Shown here: positions 1 through 10,505 of the stretch, piece by piece
How positions within the stretch are numbered: position 1 is the first letter of the stretch
How the letters are laid out: each line of letters begins with the position of its first letter
Source of the DNA: Hordeum vulgare subsp. vulgare
Taxonomy: Eukaryota > Streptophyta > Magnoliopsida > Poales > Poaceae
Assembly (NCBI RefSeq): GCF_904849725.1
Contig: NC_058522.1
Location: 455,826,844 to 455,890,843 of the forward strand
Length of the DNA: 64,000 nucleotides
Direction: 5' to 3'
The notes under the pieces: model-generated
The model's input: the letters and a program-made list of their open reading frames with translations, nothing else
Told to the model about the DNA's origin: nothing
The model's database searches: none
Made by a program: the position numbers and the translations under genes

Positions 1-494
1 TGAGATTGATGTTGCTACTACTTCGCCATGCTTAATGCTTGTCACTAGGGCCCGAGTGCCATGATTTCAGATCTGAAATTATTATGTTGTCACCAATATA
101 TGTGTGTTTTAGATCCGATCTTTCAAGTTCTAGTTACCTACTATGTGTTATGATCCGGCAACCCCGGAGTGACAATAACCGAAACGACTCCCGATGATGA
201 CCATAGTTTGAGGAGTTCATGTGTTCACCAAGTGCTAATGAGTTGGTCCGGTTCTTTATTAAAAGGAGAACCTTAATATCCCGTAGTTTCCTTTTGGACC
301 CCGCTGCCACGGGAGGGATGGACAATAGATGTCATGCAAGTTCTTTTCCTTAAGCACGTATGACGACACACGGAATGCATGCCTAGATCACATTGATGAA
401 CGGGAGCTAGCCACTTATCTCTCCGTGTTATAGCTGTTGCATGATGAATATCATCCAAACAAATCACCGACCCATTGCCTACGAGTTTGTCCTA

Positions 495-715
495 CTGTTG
501 CTACTACTGTTGTTACTTGTCTTGCTCTGTTGCTGCTGCTACTACTGTTGCTACTGCTGTTACTTGTTTTGCTCTGCTGCTGCTGCTACTACTGCTACTA
601 GTGCTGTTACTTGTCTTGCTATGCTGCTACTGTTGCTACTACTGTCGCTTGCTACTGTTGCTACTGTTGCTACTGCTGCCACTACTGCTGTTCCTTGCCG
701 CTGTTATTGCTCGTT
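495..715 (+). repeat. Degenerate triplet array (YTG/CTA) in LTR
   Basis: About 220 bp of imperfect TTG/CTG/CTA/CTT triplets. Its translated frames are only Leu/Cys/Tyr runs and are not genes. Versions of different length lie at the same LTR position in the other copies in this window. Confidence 0.85.
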
Positions 716-1035
716 ACACTGCTGCTACCTGTTACACTGTTGGTTCACGGGTCGTCGACGGGAACTGACAACTTCCGTCAACCCGGCAACGGAGGCGCCA
801 TTGATACAATCGTTAGGAATAGTCGGACGTCAATAGATCGTTTCTGACACTGTTGTTATCATACTACTTTGTTGTTACTACTCTGCTTGCAGATACTAAT
901 CTTTCACGTGTGGTTGAATCTGACAAATTCAGCTGCTAATACTCGAGAGTATTCTCTCACCTCCTAAAGGCGATCAACAAATTTGGGTTGAATACTCTAC
1001 CCTCGAAAACTGCTGCGAACCCACGTGTTGGTGGG

Positions 1036-1190
1036 CCATCAACAACATTCTTCCAGTTTCATTGTCGGGGAGTGCTAGCAGCATTCTTCTGGTGCCGTGG
1101 CAGGAGAAGGTTCGTTGTCATAAGCATTCGTCTAGCTAACACTAGAGATTGCAGGATCAGCACTTTTCTGGCGCCACTACCAGGGAAGCA
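1036..1190 (+). repeat. Three decayed primer-site-like copies inside the LTR 3' end
   Basis: Segments near 1039-1067, 1080-1105 and 1163-1188 resemble the true primer site (TTTCTGGCGCCGTTGCCGGG form), for example TTCTGGTGCCGTGGCAGG and TTCTGGCGCCACTACCAGGG. They are also present in the 3' LTR at about 9580-9730, so they belong to the LTR and not the leader. Element C's LTR stops before this extension. Confidence 0.7.
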
Positions 1191-1211
1191 CAACTGACAT
1201 CAGCATATTTC

Positions 1212-1229
1212 TAGCGCCGTTGCCGGGGA
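1212..1229 (+). other. Primer binding site, tRNA-Asp type
   Basis: TAGCGCCGTTGCCGGGGA lies 9 bp after the LTR terminus. It matches the plant Gypsy PBS complementary to the tRNA-Asp 3' end, with one base altered from TGGCGCCG. Confidence 0.85.
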
Positions 1230-1279
1230 GGTATTGCTATATTCTCTGAGTCACTTGGGATTTATATCTGCTGATCACT

Positions 1280-4123
1280 ATGAAGAATCTGAAGGATTTG
1301 AAGACCAAAGTCTTGCCCTCAACTACGAGGGGAGGTAAGGAATTTCCATCTAGCTCTGCACTTGATTCACCTTCAGTTATGAGTAAGTTTGCGACATCAC
1401 CTCCTACTAGAAATCTTGATATGTCGCCTGTGCTTGATGATGCTTATGATGCTACTGCTAGAGATGCTATGCTTGATACTATGCCTGATGATGCTATGCT
1501 TGATGCTTCTAGAGATGCTATGCCTGATACTCCTTTGCCTGATGATGCTAGAGATGCTATTTTTCCTGATGATGTTATGCTTGATACTGCTAGAGATACT
1601 CCTTTGCCTGATGTTCCACTAGGAGTGTTCCTTGATGCTCATATTGCTAGAGTTACTGCCAGTGCTCGTGATGCTTCTAAAACTATCGATACTATTGAGA
1701 TAGAACCTGCTTTTGCTCCTGCTAGATCTAGCTCTCCTAGATATGAATTGCCTGATATACCTGAGGGTTACGTTATGGAGGGAGAGATAGCTGAGGATTA
1801 TCTTGCGTGTAAGGATGCCTATGACGCTGAGAAATTACTTCTCAAGTGGAAGGAAAAATCTCGGGAAGTTAGGATGAAAAATGACCCGAAGTTTGCCACT
1901 TCGCCTATCTTTGTCACCGATAAGGATTATGAATTCTCTGTCGACCCTGAGATAATCTCTCTAGTCGAATCTGATCCTTTTCACGGTTATGAGTCTGAGA
2001 CGGTCATAGCCCATCTTGCCAAACTATCCGAAATAGCCAACCTTTTCACTAATGAGGATAAGATCCGCCACTACTATATCCTTAAGCTGTGTCCTTTCTC
2101 TCTAAAGGATGACGCTAAAGTCTGGTTCATCTCTCTTGCTCCTGGATGTGTGCGTAGTCCCCAGGAGATGGTCTATTACTTCTGTGAGAAATATTTCCCT
2201 GCCCATAAGAAGCATGCTGCCTTGCAGGAAATATACAACTTTGCTGAACTCCAAGAATAGAGTCTTCCACAAGCTTGGGGGAGGCTCGTCCAGCTACAGA
2301 ATGCTTTGCCTGATCACCCTCGTAAGAAGTATGAGATACTTGATATCCTCTATAACGGACTTACCGATGCCTCTAGAGACCACCTAGATAGTTGTGTCGG
2401 TTGTGTTTTTAGGGAACGAACTGTAGAACAAGCTGAGACCCTACTGAATCACCTCTTGATCAACGATAATGCTTGGACTATTCCCGAACCATCTCCTAAG
2501 CCAACTCCTAAGAAAAGAGGTATTCTATTCCTCAGTCCCGAAAATATGCAAGAAGCCAAGAAATCTATGCAAGATAAAGGCATTAGATCTGAAGATGTCA
2601 AAAATCTACCACCTATCGAAGAAATCCATGGTCTCGATAACCCGATACAGGTAGTGGAAGTGAATTCTCTGCGTAGGTTTGATGAGAGTGATATTCCTTT
2701 TGATAAACCTGCTAGCCTATGCTTTGATGAATTTGACAACTTTGTTGCCAAACAACAGAGTTTCAATGATTATGTTAGCAGACATTTGGAACAAAGTACT
2801 CGTATGCTCAGCCATTTAAGTGCTTGTGTAGATAGAAATGGCAATGCTCTGAAGCTTCTGAGTAAACATGCCTCTATGATTACTACTCAGGTAGAACAAG
2901 TACTTAAAGCTCAAAATGACCTGCTCAATGAATTAAATGACAACTCTGTCAGAGTCACTACTAGAGGAGGCAAAATGACTCAGGAACCTTTGTACCCTGA
3001 AGGTCATCCTAAGAGAATTGATCAAGATTCTCAAGGAATCAATGCTGATACACCTAGTCATCCTAAGGAGAAGAAGAAGGATGATAGAAACCTGCACGCC
3101 AGTTCACCAAATACTGTCACACCTGAAGAACCTAATGATATTTCTGCGTCTGATGCAGAAACACAATTTGGTGATGAACATGAACTTGGTGACAATATGG
3201 ACAGTGATGTTCATAATAATGCTCAACCTAGCAATGACGAGGATGTGGAGATTGAACTTACGGTTAATCGTGATAATCCACAACCTAAGAGATACGACAA
3301 GAATGACTTCACTACTAGGAAGCATGGTAAAGAAAGGGAGCCATGGGTTTAGAGACCTATGCCCTTCCCTCCTAAGCCATCCAAGAAAAAGGATGATGAG
3401 GATTTTGAGCGCTTCGTTGAGATGATAAGACCCGTCTTTCTGCAGATGCAGTTAACTGATATGCTCAAGATATCTCCGTATGCCAAGTACATGAAAGATA
3501 TCGTGACTAATAAACGGAAGATACCAGATCTTGAGATCTCCACCATGCTTGCCAACTACACTTTTAAAGGTGGAACTCCTAAGAAACTTGGTGATCCCGG
3601 AGTGCCCACTATACCTTGCTCCATTAAAGGAAACTACGTAAGAACTGCCTTATGTGACCTTGGAGCCGGTGTTAGTGTTATGCCACTCTCTCTTTATCGT
3701 AGACTTGAATTGGATAAGTTGACGCCCACTAAAATTTCTCTGCAAATGGCCGACAAATCAACTGCTTTCCCTATCGTCATTTGCGAGGATGTGCCTGTTG
3801 TGGTTGCTAACACCACTATCTTAACAGACTTTGTTATCTTGGATATTCCCGAAGACGATGCCATGGCTATCATCCTCGGAAGACCCTTTTTAAACACCAT
3901 AGGGGCTGTTATAGATTGCAACAAAGGCAATGTCACTTTCCATGTCAACGGTAATGAGCACACAGTGCATTTTCCGAAGAAACGATATCCAGTACATTGC
4001 ATCAATGCTATCGAAAAGACTTCATCGATTCTCATTGGGAGCTTTGAATGCCCTATTCCTCGTGTCAAGATGAAGTATGATTTTCTTGTTGGGGAGATAC
4101 ATATCCCCATTGAGGTGACTTAG
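1280..4123 (+). pseudogene. gag-pr: gag-protease of element A, two in-frame stops
   Basis: One continuous reading frame starts at ATG 1280 and is interrupted only by TAG codons at 2258-2260 and 3350-3352. The copy in element E has GAG at the first position and CAG at the second. The N-terminus carries an Asp/Ala/Met-rich low-complexity stretch (about 1420-1630). It is followed by a retrotransposon gag-like domain (about 1900-2260, FSLKDDAKVWF) and a charged linker. The protease-like domain lies at about 3590-3990 with the active-site motif DLGAGVSVMP and the flap/C-terminal motif ILGRPFLNT. In cells Gag would form the particle and the protease would cleave it. The canonical D-S/T-G triad is D-L-G here, as in many plant Gypsy proteases. 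The frame ends at a TAG at 4121-4123, and no RT follows. Confidence 0.88.
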
Positions 4124-4299
4124 TGGCTATTCGAAAATTCTCCGTTCTCTCTTGCGATTCGAGAAAGTTTTGTCATAAGGACTTGATCAATCCCATTGAC
4201 GAATTTCTTTCGATGACCATGAAACGGATGAATCAGAGAGTCACATACCTCTGTTTTGAGTTTTCCTTTTCTGTTGCTTAGAAGAAAAATGATAGAATT

Positions 4300-4681
4300 A
4301 GTTTAGCTTTTCCTGTTTTCTGTTTTAGCGTCCCGGAGAAAAATACCTCGAAAATGAAAGTTCTCCGATGGTCCTGAAAATTTAGTATGATTTTTTCTGG
4401 AATTTTTGAAAATTTATGGGCCTGAGAGCTGGCCTGGGGGCCAGACCAGTGGGCCACAAGCCCCCCCCCCCCCACCGCCACCTACCCCTTGGTGGCGAGG
4501 TGCAAGCTTTTGGGCCCCACAGGCACCCCCTCCACTCATTCAAACTCCTAGCCTCTTCTTCCACCTCCAGAAAAAAATTGTTTCGCAGCTCAAACCCATG
4601 TTCTTGCTCATTTGGCTGTGATTTTCAATCTCCTTGCTCAAAGCACCATTCTCCGAACCGTTTTGATGAAATTACTCCTTG
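4300..4681 (+). promoter_or_regulatory. LTR-like module upstream of the ATHILA ORF
   Basis: This spacer parallels the element's own LTR (about 8060-8460) in order. Both have AAAGTTCTCC, CCTGAAAATTTA, a run around CAGTGGGCCACAAGCCCC, GGTGGCG, a GC-rich inverted partner near GGGCCCCACAGGCACC, and CTCCAGAAAAAAA / CCCAGAAAAAAA. The LTR's TATA (CTATAAGT) is degenerate here (CTCCTAGC), so promoter activity is only a suggestion. The same module precedes the ORF in element C (21420-21781). The poly-C run at 4459-4471 may be length-uncertain. Confidence 0.55.
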
Positions 4682-4914
4682 GTAAGTGAATCCTCCATAG
4701 GTCCAATTAGTTTTTGCTCTAGTGCTTTATCCTTCGCGTAATCTTGCTACCTTGGTGACCCTGTTCTTGAGCTAGAAAAGTTGATTTTAGTTGGTCCCAA
4801 GTAGTTTTAGCGCGTGATACGGTCTCTAGGCACTAGTAGGAGTAGTTGCTACAAGTTGGGTTAATCCTTATTCACTTTTCTTTTGAAGTCTCTAAAAAAT
4901 TCAGAATTTTGCAG
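4682..4914 (+). other. Predicted intron before the ATHILA ORF
   Basis: A strong donor (CTTG|GTAAGTGA) and an acceptor (TTTTGCAG) 19 bp before the ORF's ATG bound a 233-bp T-rich interval. Element C keeps the same arrangement (GTATGT...TTTCAG, 21782-22003). Splicing is inferred from the two matching copies only. Confidence 0.5.
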
Positions 4915-4932
4915 AGCTAGAAAAAGGAAAAG

Positions 4933-6008
4933 ATGAGGAGATTCGTGAGAGGCTCTTCAAGCCGTAACACCCAGGAGGATGAGAAGAACCACCCCAAGTA
5001 TGTAGTCCCTCGAGTCACAGAAGTTTGAGCGTGGGAGTGGCCAAGTGATGATTTTTGTGCGCCGCCGGACTTTATGCAGACTTTTATTACTTGGTGGAGA
5101 ACGCAGGTCTTACTGCGTTCGTTGAAGATAAGTGCCAACAATATCTCCTCCTCACCAATATTTTCGTTCAAAGCTTCAACTTTTATCCGATGAAGAATCC
5201 TCCCATGGTTGAGTTCATGATTTACGATATCCCCCAGTGCATGATGCTGCAGGACTTTTGCAATTTATGCAAATTACCTCATGTTGGGGATATCCGTGAC
5301 CCTCGTCCACGGGACTTGGAAGATTTCATTGGTTCCATTGCTGTTGGAGAGGAAAGAGGAGTGTCTCGCGCTAAAATTGCTAGCATACATTTTCCTGTGC
5401 TTCGGTACTTCTCACTATTTGTGGGAAAATGTTTGATTGGCCGTGGGGAGGCTGGATCACTTAGTTCTCCAGACCTTGCGGTTTTGCGCGAAGGCCTTTA
5501 TAACGATAAGACTTATAGCTTGGGTGCTATAGTAACTCAACGGTTGAACCTGAACCGTTCTAAAGGTGTTGTCTATGGAGGTATCTATGCTACCTGTCTT
5601 GCCAGACACTTTGAGATACCCATTAGACTGGGAGAGGAAGGAGAGATGCTTCTCCCTGAGAGATATCTGGATTATGACAACATGGTTCGCCATGATTTTC
5701 TAGATAGAGATGCTAGTAGACGGATGATTTATAACCTGGTGTTTAGTCAGCGTACTCGAGAGACTATTACTTTGCCTGCTCCTTCTTTGTTTGATCTTCA
5801 TGCAGGCAGGTACACTATTATGCCCACAGACATCTACGCATATTGGGGCTTGGCCCAACCACCGGCACCCGTGCCTGACCACCAGTCGAGTACCAGACGC
5901 CAGTTTATCAGTGGGAGCCAGAGGAGCTCGCACAGCAGTGGCATCCACAGTCTACTCCGGAGTATCCTGGAGCTGGTGATTTCCCACCTTGGGAGTAGAC
6001 CAATCTAG
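4933..6008 (+). pseudogene. ATHILA-type ORF of element A, disrupted near its N-terminus
   Basis: From ATG 4933 the frame reads a basic Ser/Arg start, then hits TGA at about 5026-5028. A frameshift at about 5085-5090 follows. From 5088 to 6008 it is open and colinear with element C's intact ORF (22013-23035): shared features include the VEDKCQQY/ISDKCEQY-like segment, SIHFPxLxYF, GGIYAT and TLPAPxxFD. The family is known from Athila and related plant Gypsy elements, where it occupies the position of the env-like third ORF; its biochemical role is not established. I see no convincing signal peptide or transmembrane helix, so an envelope function is not supported. Translation of this copy would be truncated. 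Confidence 0.75.
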
Positions 6009-6019
6009 GCCAAAAGCCT

Positions 6020-6032
6020 AAGCTTGGGGGAG
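6020..6032 (+). other. Internal polypurine-tract-like site
   Basis: AAGCTTGGGGGAG directly follows the ATHILA ORF. It is the same core as the 3' polypurine tract at 7919-7932. An equivalent sits at 23057-23069 in element C. Confidence 0.6.
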
Positions 6033-7918
6033 TACGTGTTCTCACCGACTTTACATTCATGCTTATGCTTTCACTTTGTTAGCCGGTGTTTACACTTTCC
6101 ACTGTATTATCCATGCTAGTTTATTTTCGTTATCTTGTTTTCTTGTTTTGTGTCCTTTTGAGAAAACCCAAAAAGATTTTTCTTTCTTCTTTTGCTTGTT
6201 GGGAGCTTTCCCGTGTAAATAGCTTTCTTTTTCTTTGTGTCAATGTAGAAGATATTGGTTACAATGCTTAGTGGTTCTTACATGCTTACCTGTTTAGCTT
6301 TCAAAGAGCCATATTATTTTGTCTTCTCCTTTGTGTTTGCCTGCAGATTCAGCTTAGTCCAATGCGCTTATTATTGTTCACATCGTTCGATCGTGCAAAT
6401 GAAAGGCAACAATGATGATATATGATGAAGTGACTGAGACTGAAAAGCTGGTATGAACTCTATCTATTTTGTTTTTGTAAATATGACTAGCTTGTCGACC
6501 CAGATTTAGCTTTGTTGTGAGAGAACCATGTTTGCAATGACAACTTAGAGATCATAGTTTCTGATGCCATGCTTATTCAGCTGAGAGCTTATAATGGTTT
6601 GTCTTGATTGCCAACATAGATTTTGAGATGACTATGATGTAGTATGATAGGATAGTATTCTCCTTTGAATGTTTAGTGGCTTGGCTTGGCGCATGTTCAT
6701 GCATGTAGTTGAAACAAAATCAACGTAGCCTCTATGATGTTCGTGTTCATGGTGATTTATATCCTATTCATGCTTGCATTCAATGTTAGTCAAGCTCATT
6801 GCATCTTGATGACTGTTGTCGCTCTCTAGTTGGTCGCTTCACAGTCTTTTGCTAGCCTTCACTTGTACTAAGCGGGAATACTGCTTGTGCATCCACTTCC
6901 ATAAACCCAAAAGTTTTTCCATGAGAGTCCACCATACCTACCTATTTGCGGTATCTACCTGCCGTTCCAAGTAAATTTGCATGTTCCATACTCTAAACCT
7001 TAAAGAAATAATCTGTTTTGCATGCCTGAACCGCTCATGTGGTGACACGGGGCTATTGGTATCTTCCATGCTAGGAGTGTTATCCTCGACATGTGTTTAT
7101 TCACAGTCATTCACGAGAAAGGGGCCGGTATTTGGGATGCCCAGTTCCATGCTTAAATCGAAAACATAACTGTAAAACAAGACTCTCCCCGGATTGATGT
7201 TAGTATGGACGGTACCCGAGGATTCGGCTAGCCGTGGAGTGTGATTGATTGGTGGTGGGGGAGTTAAAACTTTACTTTTCTGTTTGGGAACTGCCTATAG
7301 CATGAGTAGCATGGAAGATATTGAGAACTCTTGGTCATTGCGTTGACAATGAAAGCATGCCACCCAAAATTATTATCTCTGTTTTCAAAGCTTGAGCTCT
7401 GGCACCTCTGCAAATCAATGCTTCCCTCTGCGAAGGGCCTGTCTATTTATTTTCCTGTTGAGTCATCCTCTTCTTTTATAAGCACCAATTAGAGAGCACC
7501 TCTGTCATTTTTATGCTTTGCTTTTGATTGATATTGAGTATGACTATGACTAGATCTTCGTTGCTATGAATTACAATGTTTAGTCAGCCCTTGATCTTTG
7601 AAAGTGCTCTGCATTTATGTTTTGCGGTCTCAGAAAGAGCTAGCGAGATACCACCTATTCATATTGCTTCATGCTTGTTTTGATTGAAGTGTTGGTATTT
7701 GAAACTCATTATTATTTGCTCGTTAGCTGATTATGCCATTGATATTAGTTTACCATGAGACCTTTGTGTCATTTGCTTATCTGGTTAAATTGTGATCTTG
7801 CTGAAATTCTGGTTATGAGTTAGACATAGTTGCAACAACAAGATCAAACAGAGTTTGTCAAAGTTTTTCTTTCTCTCTCAGTTTGTCAACTGAGTTGCTT
7901 GAGGACAAGCAAGGTTTT
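6033..7918 (+). other. Non-coding 3' internal region of element A
   Basis: About 1.9 kb without a credible gene. It is colinear with 23070-24973 of element C, so it is element sequence and not captured DNA. Short ORFs in it are not conserved between the two copies. Its length between the last ORF and the polypurine tract suggests RNA-level functions, but no specific motif is identified. Confidence 0.8.
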
Positions 7919-7932
7919 AAGCTTGGGGGAGT
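7919..7932 (+). other. 3' polypurine tract of element A
   Basis: AAGCTTGGGGGAGT lies immediately before the 3' LTR start TGATACG. This is the expected plus-strand priming site. Confidence 0.85.
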
Positions 7933-8257
7933 TGATACGTCTCCAACGTATCTACTTTTCCAAACTCTTTTTCCCTTGTTTTGGACTATAATTTGCATGA
8001 TTTGAATGGAACTAACCTGGACTGACGCTCTTTTCAGCAGAATTGCCTTGGTGTTATTTTTGTGCAGAAATCAAAGTTCTCCAAACGTCCTGAAAATTTA
8101 CGGGGAGCAGTTTTGGAAAATATCAAAAATATCTGCGCCAAGTTCCACCTCAGGGGGTGGGCCAGTGGGCCACAAGCCCCTGCTGCGCCACCACCCCCCT
8201 GGTGGCGGTGGGCAGGCTTGTGGGGCCCACAGGCACCTGCCAACCCCAATTCCAGCT

Positions 8258-8265
8258 CTATAAGT
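8258..8265 (+). promoter_or_regulatory. TATA box of the element A LTR
   Basis: CTATAAGT follows the GC-rich inverted-repeat segment and precedes the CCCAGAAAAAAA run. Its place is consistent with a U3/R boundary. Confidence 0.55.
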
Positions 8266-9054
8266 TGCCTCTCGTCCCAGAAAAAAATAAAAAGAGAAGC
8301 TTTCGTTGCGTTTTCGATACGGAGGCGCCGCCACCACCTGTTCTTCATCTGAAGGGCAGATCTGGAGACCTTCTTGGGCTCCGAAGAGGGGAAATCGTTG
8401 CCATCGTCATCATCAACCTTCTTCCCTCTCCAATTCCATGAAGCTCTTCGTCGTTCGTGAGTGATATATTCGTAGGCTTGCTGGGCGGTGATGAGTAGGA
8501 TGAGATCTATCATGTAATCGAGTTAGTTTTGATGGGGATTGATCCCTAGTATCCACTATGTTCCGAGATTGATGTTGCTACTACTTTGCCATGCTTAATG
8601 CTTGTCACTAGGGCCCGAGTGCCATGATTTCAGATCTGAAATTATTATGGTGTCACCAATATATGTGTGTTTTAGATCCGATCTTGCAAGTTGTAGTTAC
8701 CTACTATGTGTTATGATCCGGCAACCCCGGAGTGACAATAACTTGAACCACTCCCGGTGATGACCATAGTTTGAGGAGTTCATGTGTTCACCAAGTGCTA
8801 ATGCGTTGGTCCGGTTCTTTATTAAAAGGAGAACCTTAATATCCCGTAGTTTCCTTTTGGACCCCGCTGCCACGGGAGGGATGGACAATAGATGTCATGC
8901 AAGTTCTTTTCCTTAAGCACGTATGATGACACACGGAATGCATGCCTACATCACATTGACGAACGGGAGCTAGCCACTTATCTCTCCTGTTATAGGTGTT
9001 GCATGATGAATATCATCCGAACAAATCACCGACCCATTGCCTACGAGTTTGTCC

Positions 9055-9260
9055 TACTGTTGCTACTAGTGTTGTTACTTGTCTTGCTTTGTTGCTGCTG
9101 CTACTACTGTTTCTACTGCTGTTACTTGTTTTGCTTTGCTACTACTGCTGTTACTTGTCTTGCTCTGCTGCTACTGTTGCTACTACTTTCACTTGCTACT
9201 ATTGCTACTTGCTTCTGCTGCCACTACTGCTGTTCCTTGCCGCTGCTATTGCTCGTTACA
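9055..9260 (+). repeat. Degenerate triplet array in 3' LTR
   Basis: Counterpart of 495-715, slightly shorter and with different internal triplets. Divergence by slippage between the two LTRs of one element is visible. Confidence 0.85.
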
Positions 9261-9744
9261 CTGCTGCTACCTGTGACACTGTTGGTTCGCTGGTTGTCAA
9301 CGGGAACTGACAACTTCCGTCAACCCGGCAACGGAGGCGCAATTGTTACAATCGTTAGGAATAGTCTGCCGTCAACAGATCGTTTCTGACACTGTTGTTA
9401 TCATACTACTTTGCTGTTACTACTGTGCTTTCAGATACTAATATTTTTGGCGTGGTTGAATCTAACAAATTCAGCTGCTAATACTCGAGAGTATTCTCTC
9501 ACCTCCTAAAGGCGATCAACAAATTTGGGTTGAATACTCTACCCTCGAAAATTGCTGCGAACCCACGCGCTGGTGGGCCATCAACAACATTCTTCCAGTT
9601 TCATTGCCGGGGAGTGCTAGCAGCATTCTTCTGGTGCCGTTGCAGGAGAAGGTTCGTTGTCATAAGCATTCGTCTTGCTAACACTAGAGATTGCAGGATC
9701 AGCACTTTTCTAGCGCCACTGCCAGGGAAGCACAACTGACATCA

Positions 9745-10505
9745 GTGCTTTACGCTACATATTATTATCCAATGATGTGTTGCTATCCTATGATGTGTGA
9801 TTAGATTATCGTTACCCTATCGGTGATTGATGAATTGCTATGATTGGTTTAATTTGCTTGTGGTTATGTTGCTGTCCTTTGGTGCCCATCATATGATCGC
9901 ACGCGTGGATCACACCATAGGGTCAGTTGTATGTTGATAGGACTATGTATTGGCAGGCTAGAGTGACAGAAGCTTCAAACCTAGCATAGAAATTGATGCA
10001 TATGGGATTGAAGGGGGACCAATATATCTTATTGCTATGGTTGGGTTTTACCTTAATGAACGTTAATAGTTGCGGACGCTTGCTAATAGTTCCAATCATA
10101 AGTGCATAGAATTCCAAGTAAGGGATGACATGCTAGCAGAGGCCTCTCCCACATGATACTTGCTATCGATCTAGTAACGTAGTCAATTGCTTAGGGACAA
10201 TTCCGCAACTCTTACCACCACTTTTCCACAGTCGTTAGACGCTCGTAGTTGTTTCTTTATCTAACTAGCCCCTAGTTTTATTTACGTGTTCTTTACTTTC
10301 TTGAAAGCCTATCCTATCACTCCTACAAGGTACTTCTAGTTTCTTACTTGTTCTTGGTAAATCGAACGTAAAGTGTGCGTAGACTTGTATCAGTGGTCGA
10401 TAGATCTTGAGGGAATATTTGTTCTACCTTTAGCTCCTCGTTGGGTTTGACACTCTTACTTATCGAGAAAGGCTACAATTGATCCCCTATACTTGTGGGT
10501 TATCA
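9745..10505 (+). repeat. 3' fragment of an unrelated LTR
   Basis: The sequence ends in GATCCCCTATACTTGTGGG plus TTATCA, a typical Triticeae Gypsy LTR terminus. It is preceded by GATAGATCTTGAGGGAATA and CTCCTCGTTGGGTTTGACA. No internal domain follows: at 10506 it abuts a different, truncated LTR. Element A apparently inserted into or next to it. No gene is seen. Confidence 0.6.

Larger units (their letters stand above)
1..1202 (+). repeat. 5' LTR of element A (3' two thirds)
   Basis: Aligned with the downstream LTR at 8564-9744. It ends in TGACATCA, followed by a short spacer and the primer binding site. The window begins roughly 630 bp into the LTR, so U3 and the TATA box are outside. It contains a degenerate triplet array and a 3' extension with primer-site-like copies. 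Confidence 0.92.
1..9744 (+). mobile_element. Element A: non-autonomous Athila-lineage Ty3/Gypsy LTR retrotransposon
   Basis: The order is partial 5' LTR, tRNA-Asp-type primer site, gag-protease, LTR-like spacer with an intron, ATHILA-type ORF, ~1.9 kb non-coding tail, polypurine tract and complete 3' LTR (TG...CA). The two LTRs match base for base over long stretches from position 2 (aligned to 8565) to 1202/9744. No reverse transcriptase, RNase H or integrase lies between the protease and the ATHILA ORF, so mobilisation would need enzymes in trans. The 5' LTR lacks about 600 bp because the window starts inside it, so the left target duplication cannot be read. The architecture fits the Athila-lineage non-autonomous families of Triticeae; the exact family name is not asserted. 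Confidence 0.9.
7933..9744 (+). repeat. 3' LTR of element A (1812 bp)
   Basis: It starts TGATACGTCTCC after the polypurine tract and ends TGACATCA. It includes a GC-rich inverted-repeat segment (about 8157-8236), a TATA box (8258-8265), a splice-donor-like GTGAGT near 8458, the triplet array at about 9055-9260, and the primer-site-like extension at about 9545-9744. The next five bases, GTGCT, would be one target-site copy. Confidence 0.92.

Noticed and set aside
441..847. Long Leu/Cys/Tyr-rich ORFs in the LTR (also 8892-9389, 43501-43794, 46904-47214)
   Set aside because: They are open in two or three frames because of the degenerate triplet array, and their ends are not conserved between LTR copies.
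4933..6008. Calling the ATHILA ORF an envelope gene
   Set aside because: Only its position resembles an env-like third ORF. No signal peptide, transmembrane segment or cleavage site is visible, so it is described as ATHILA-type only.
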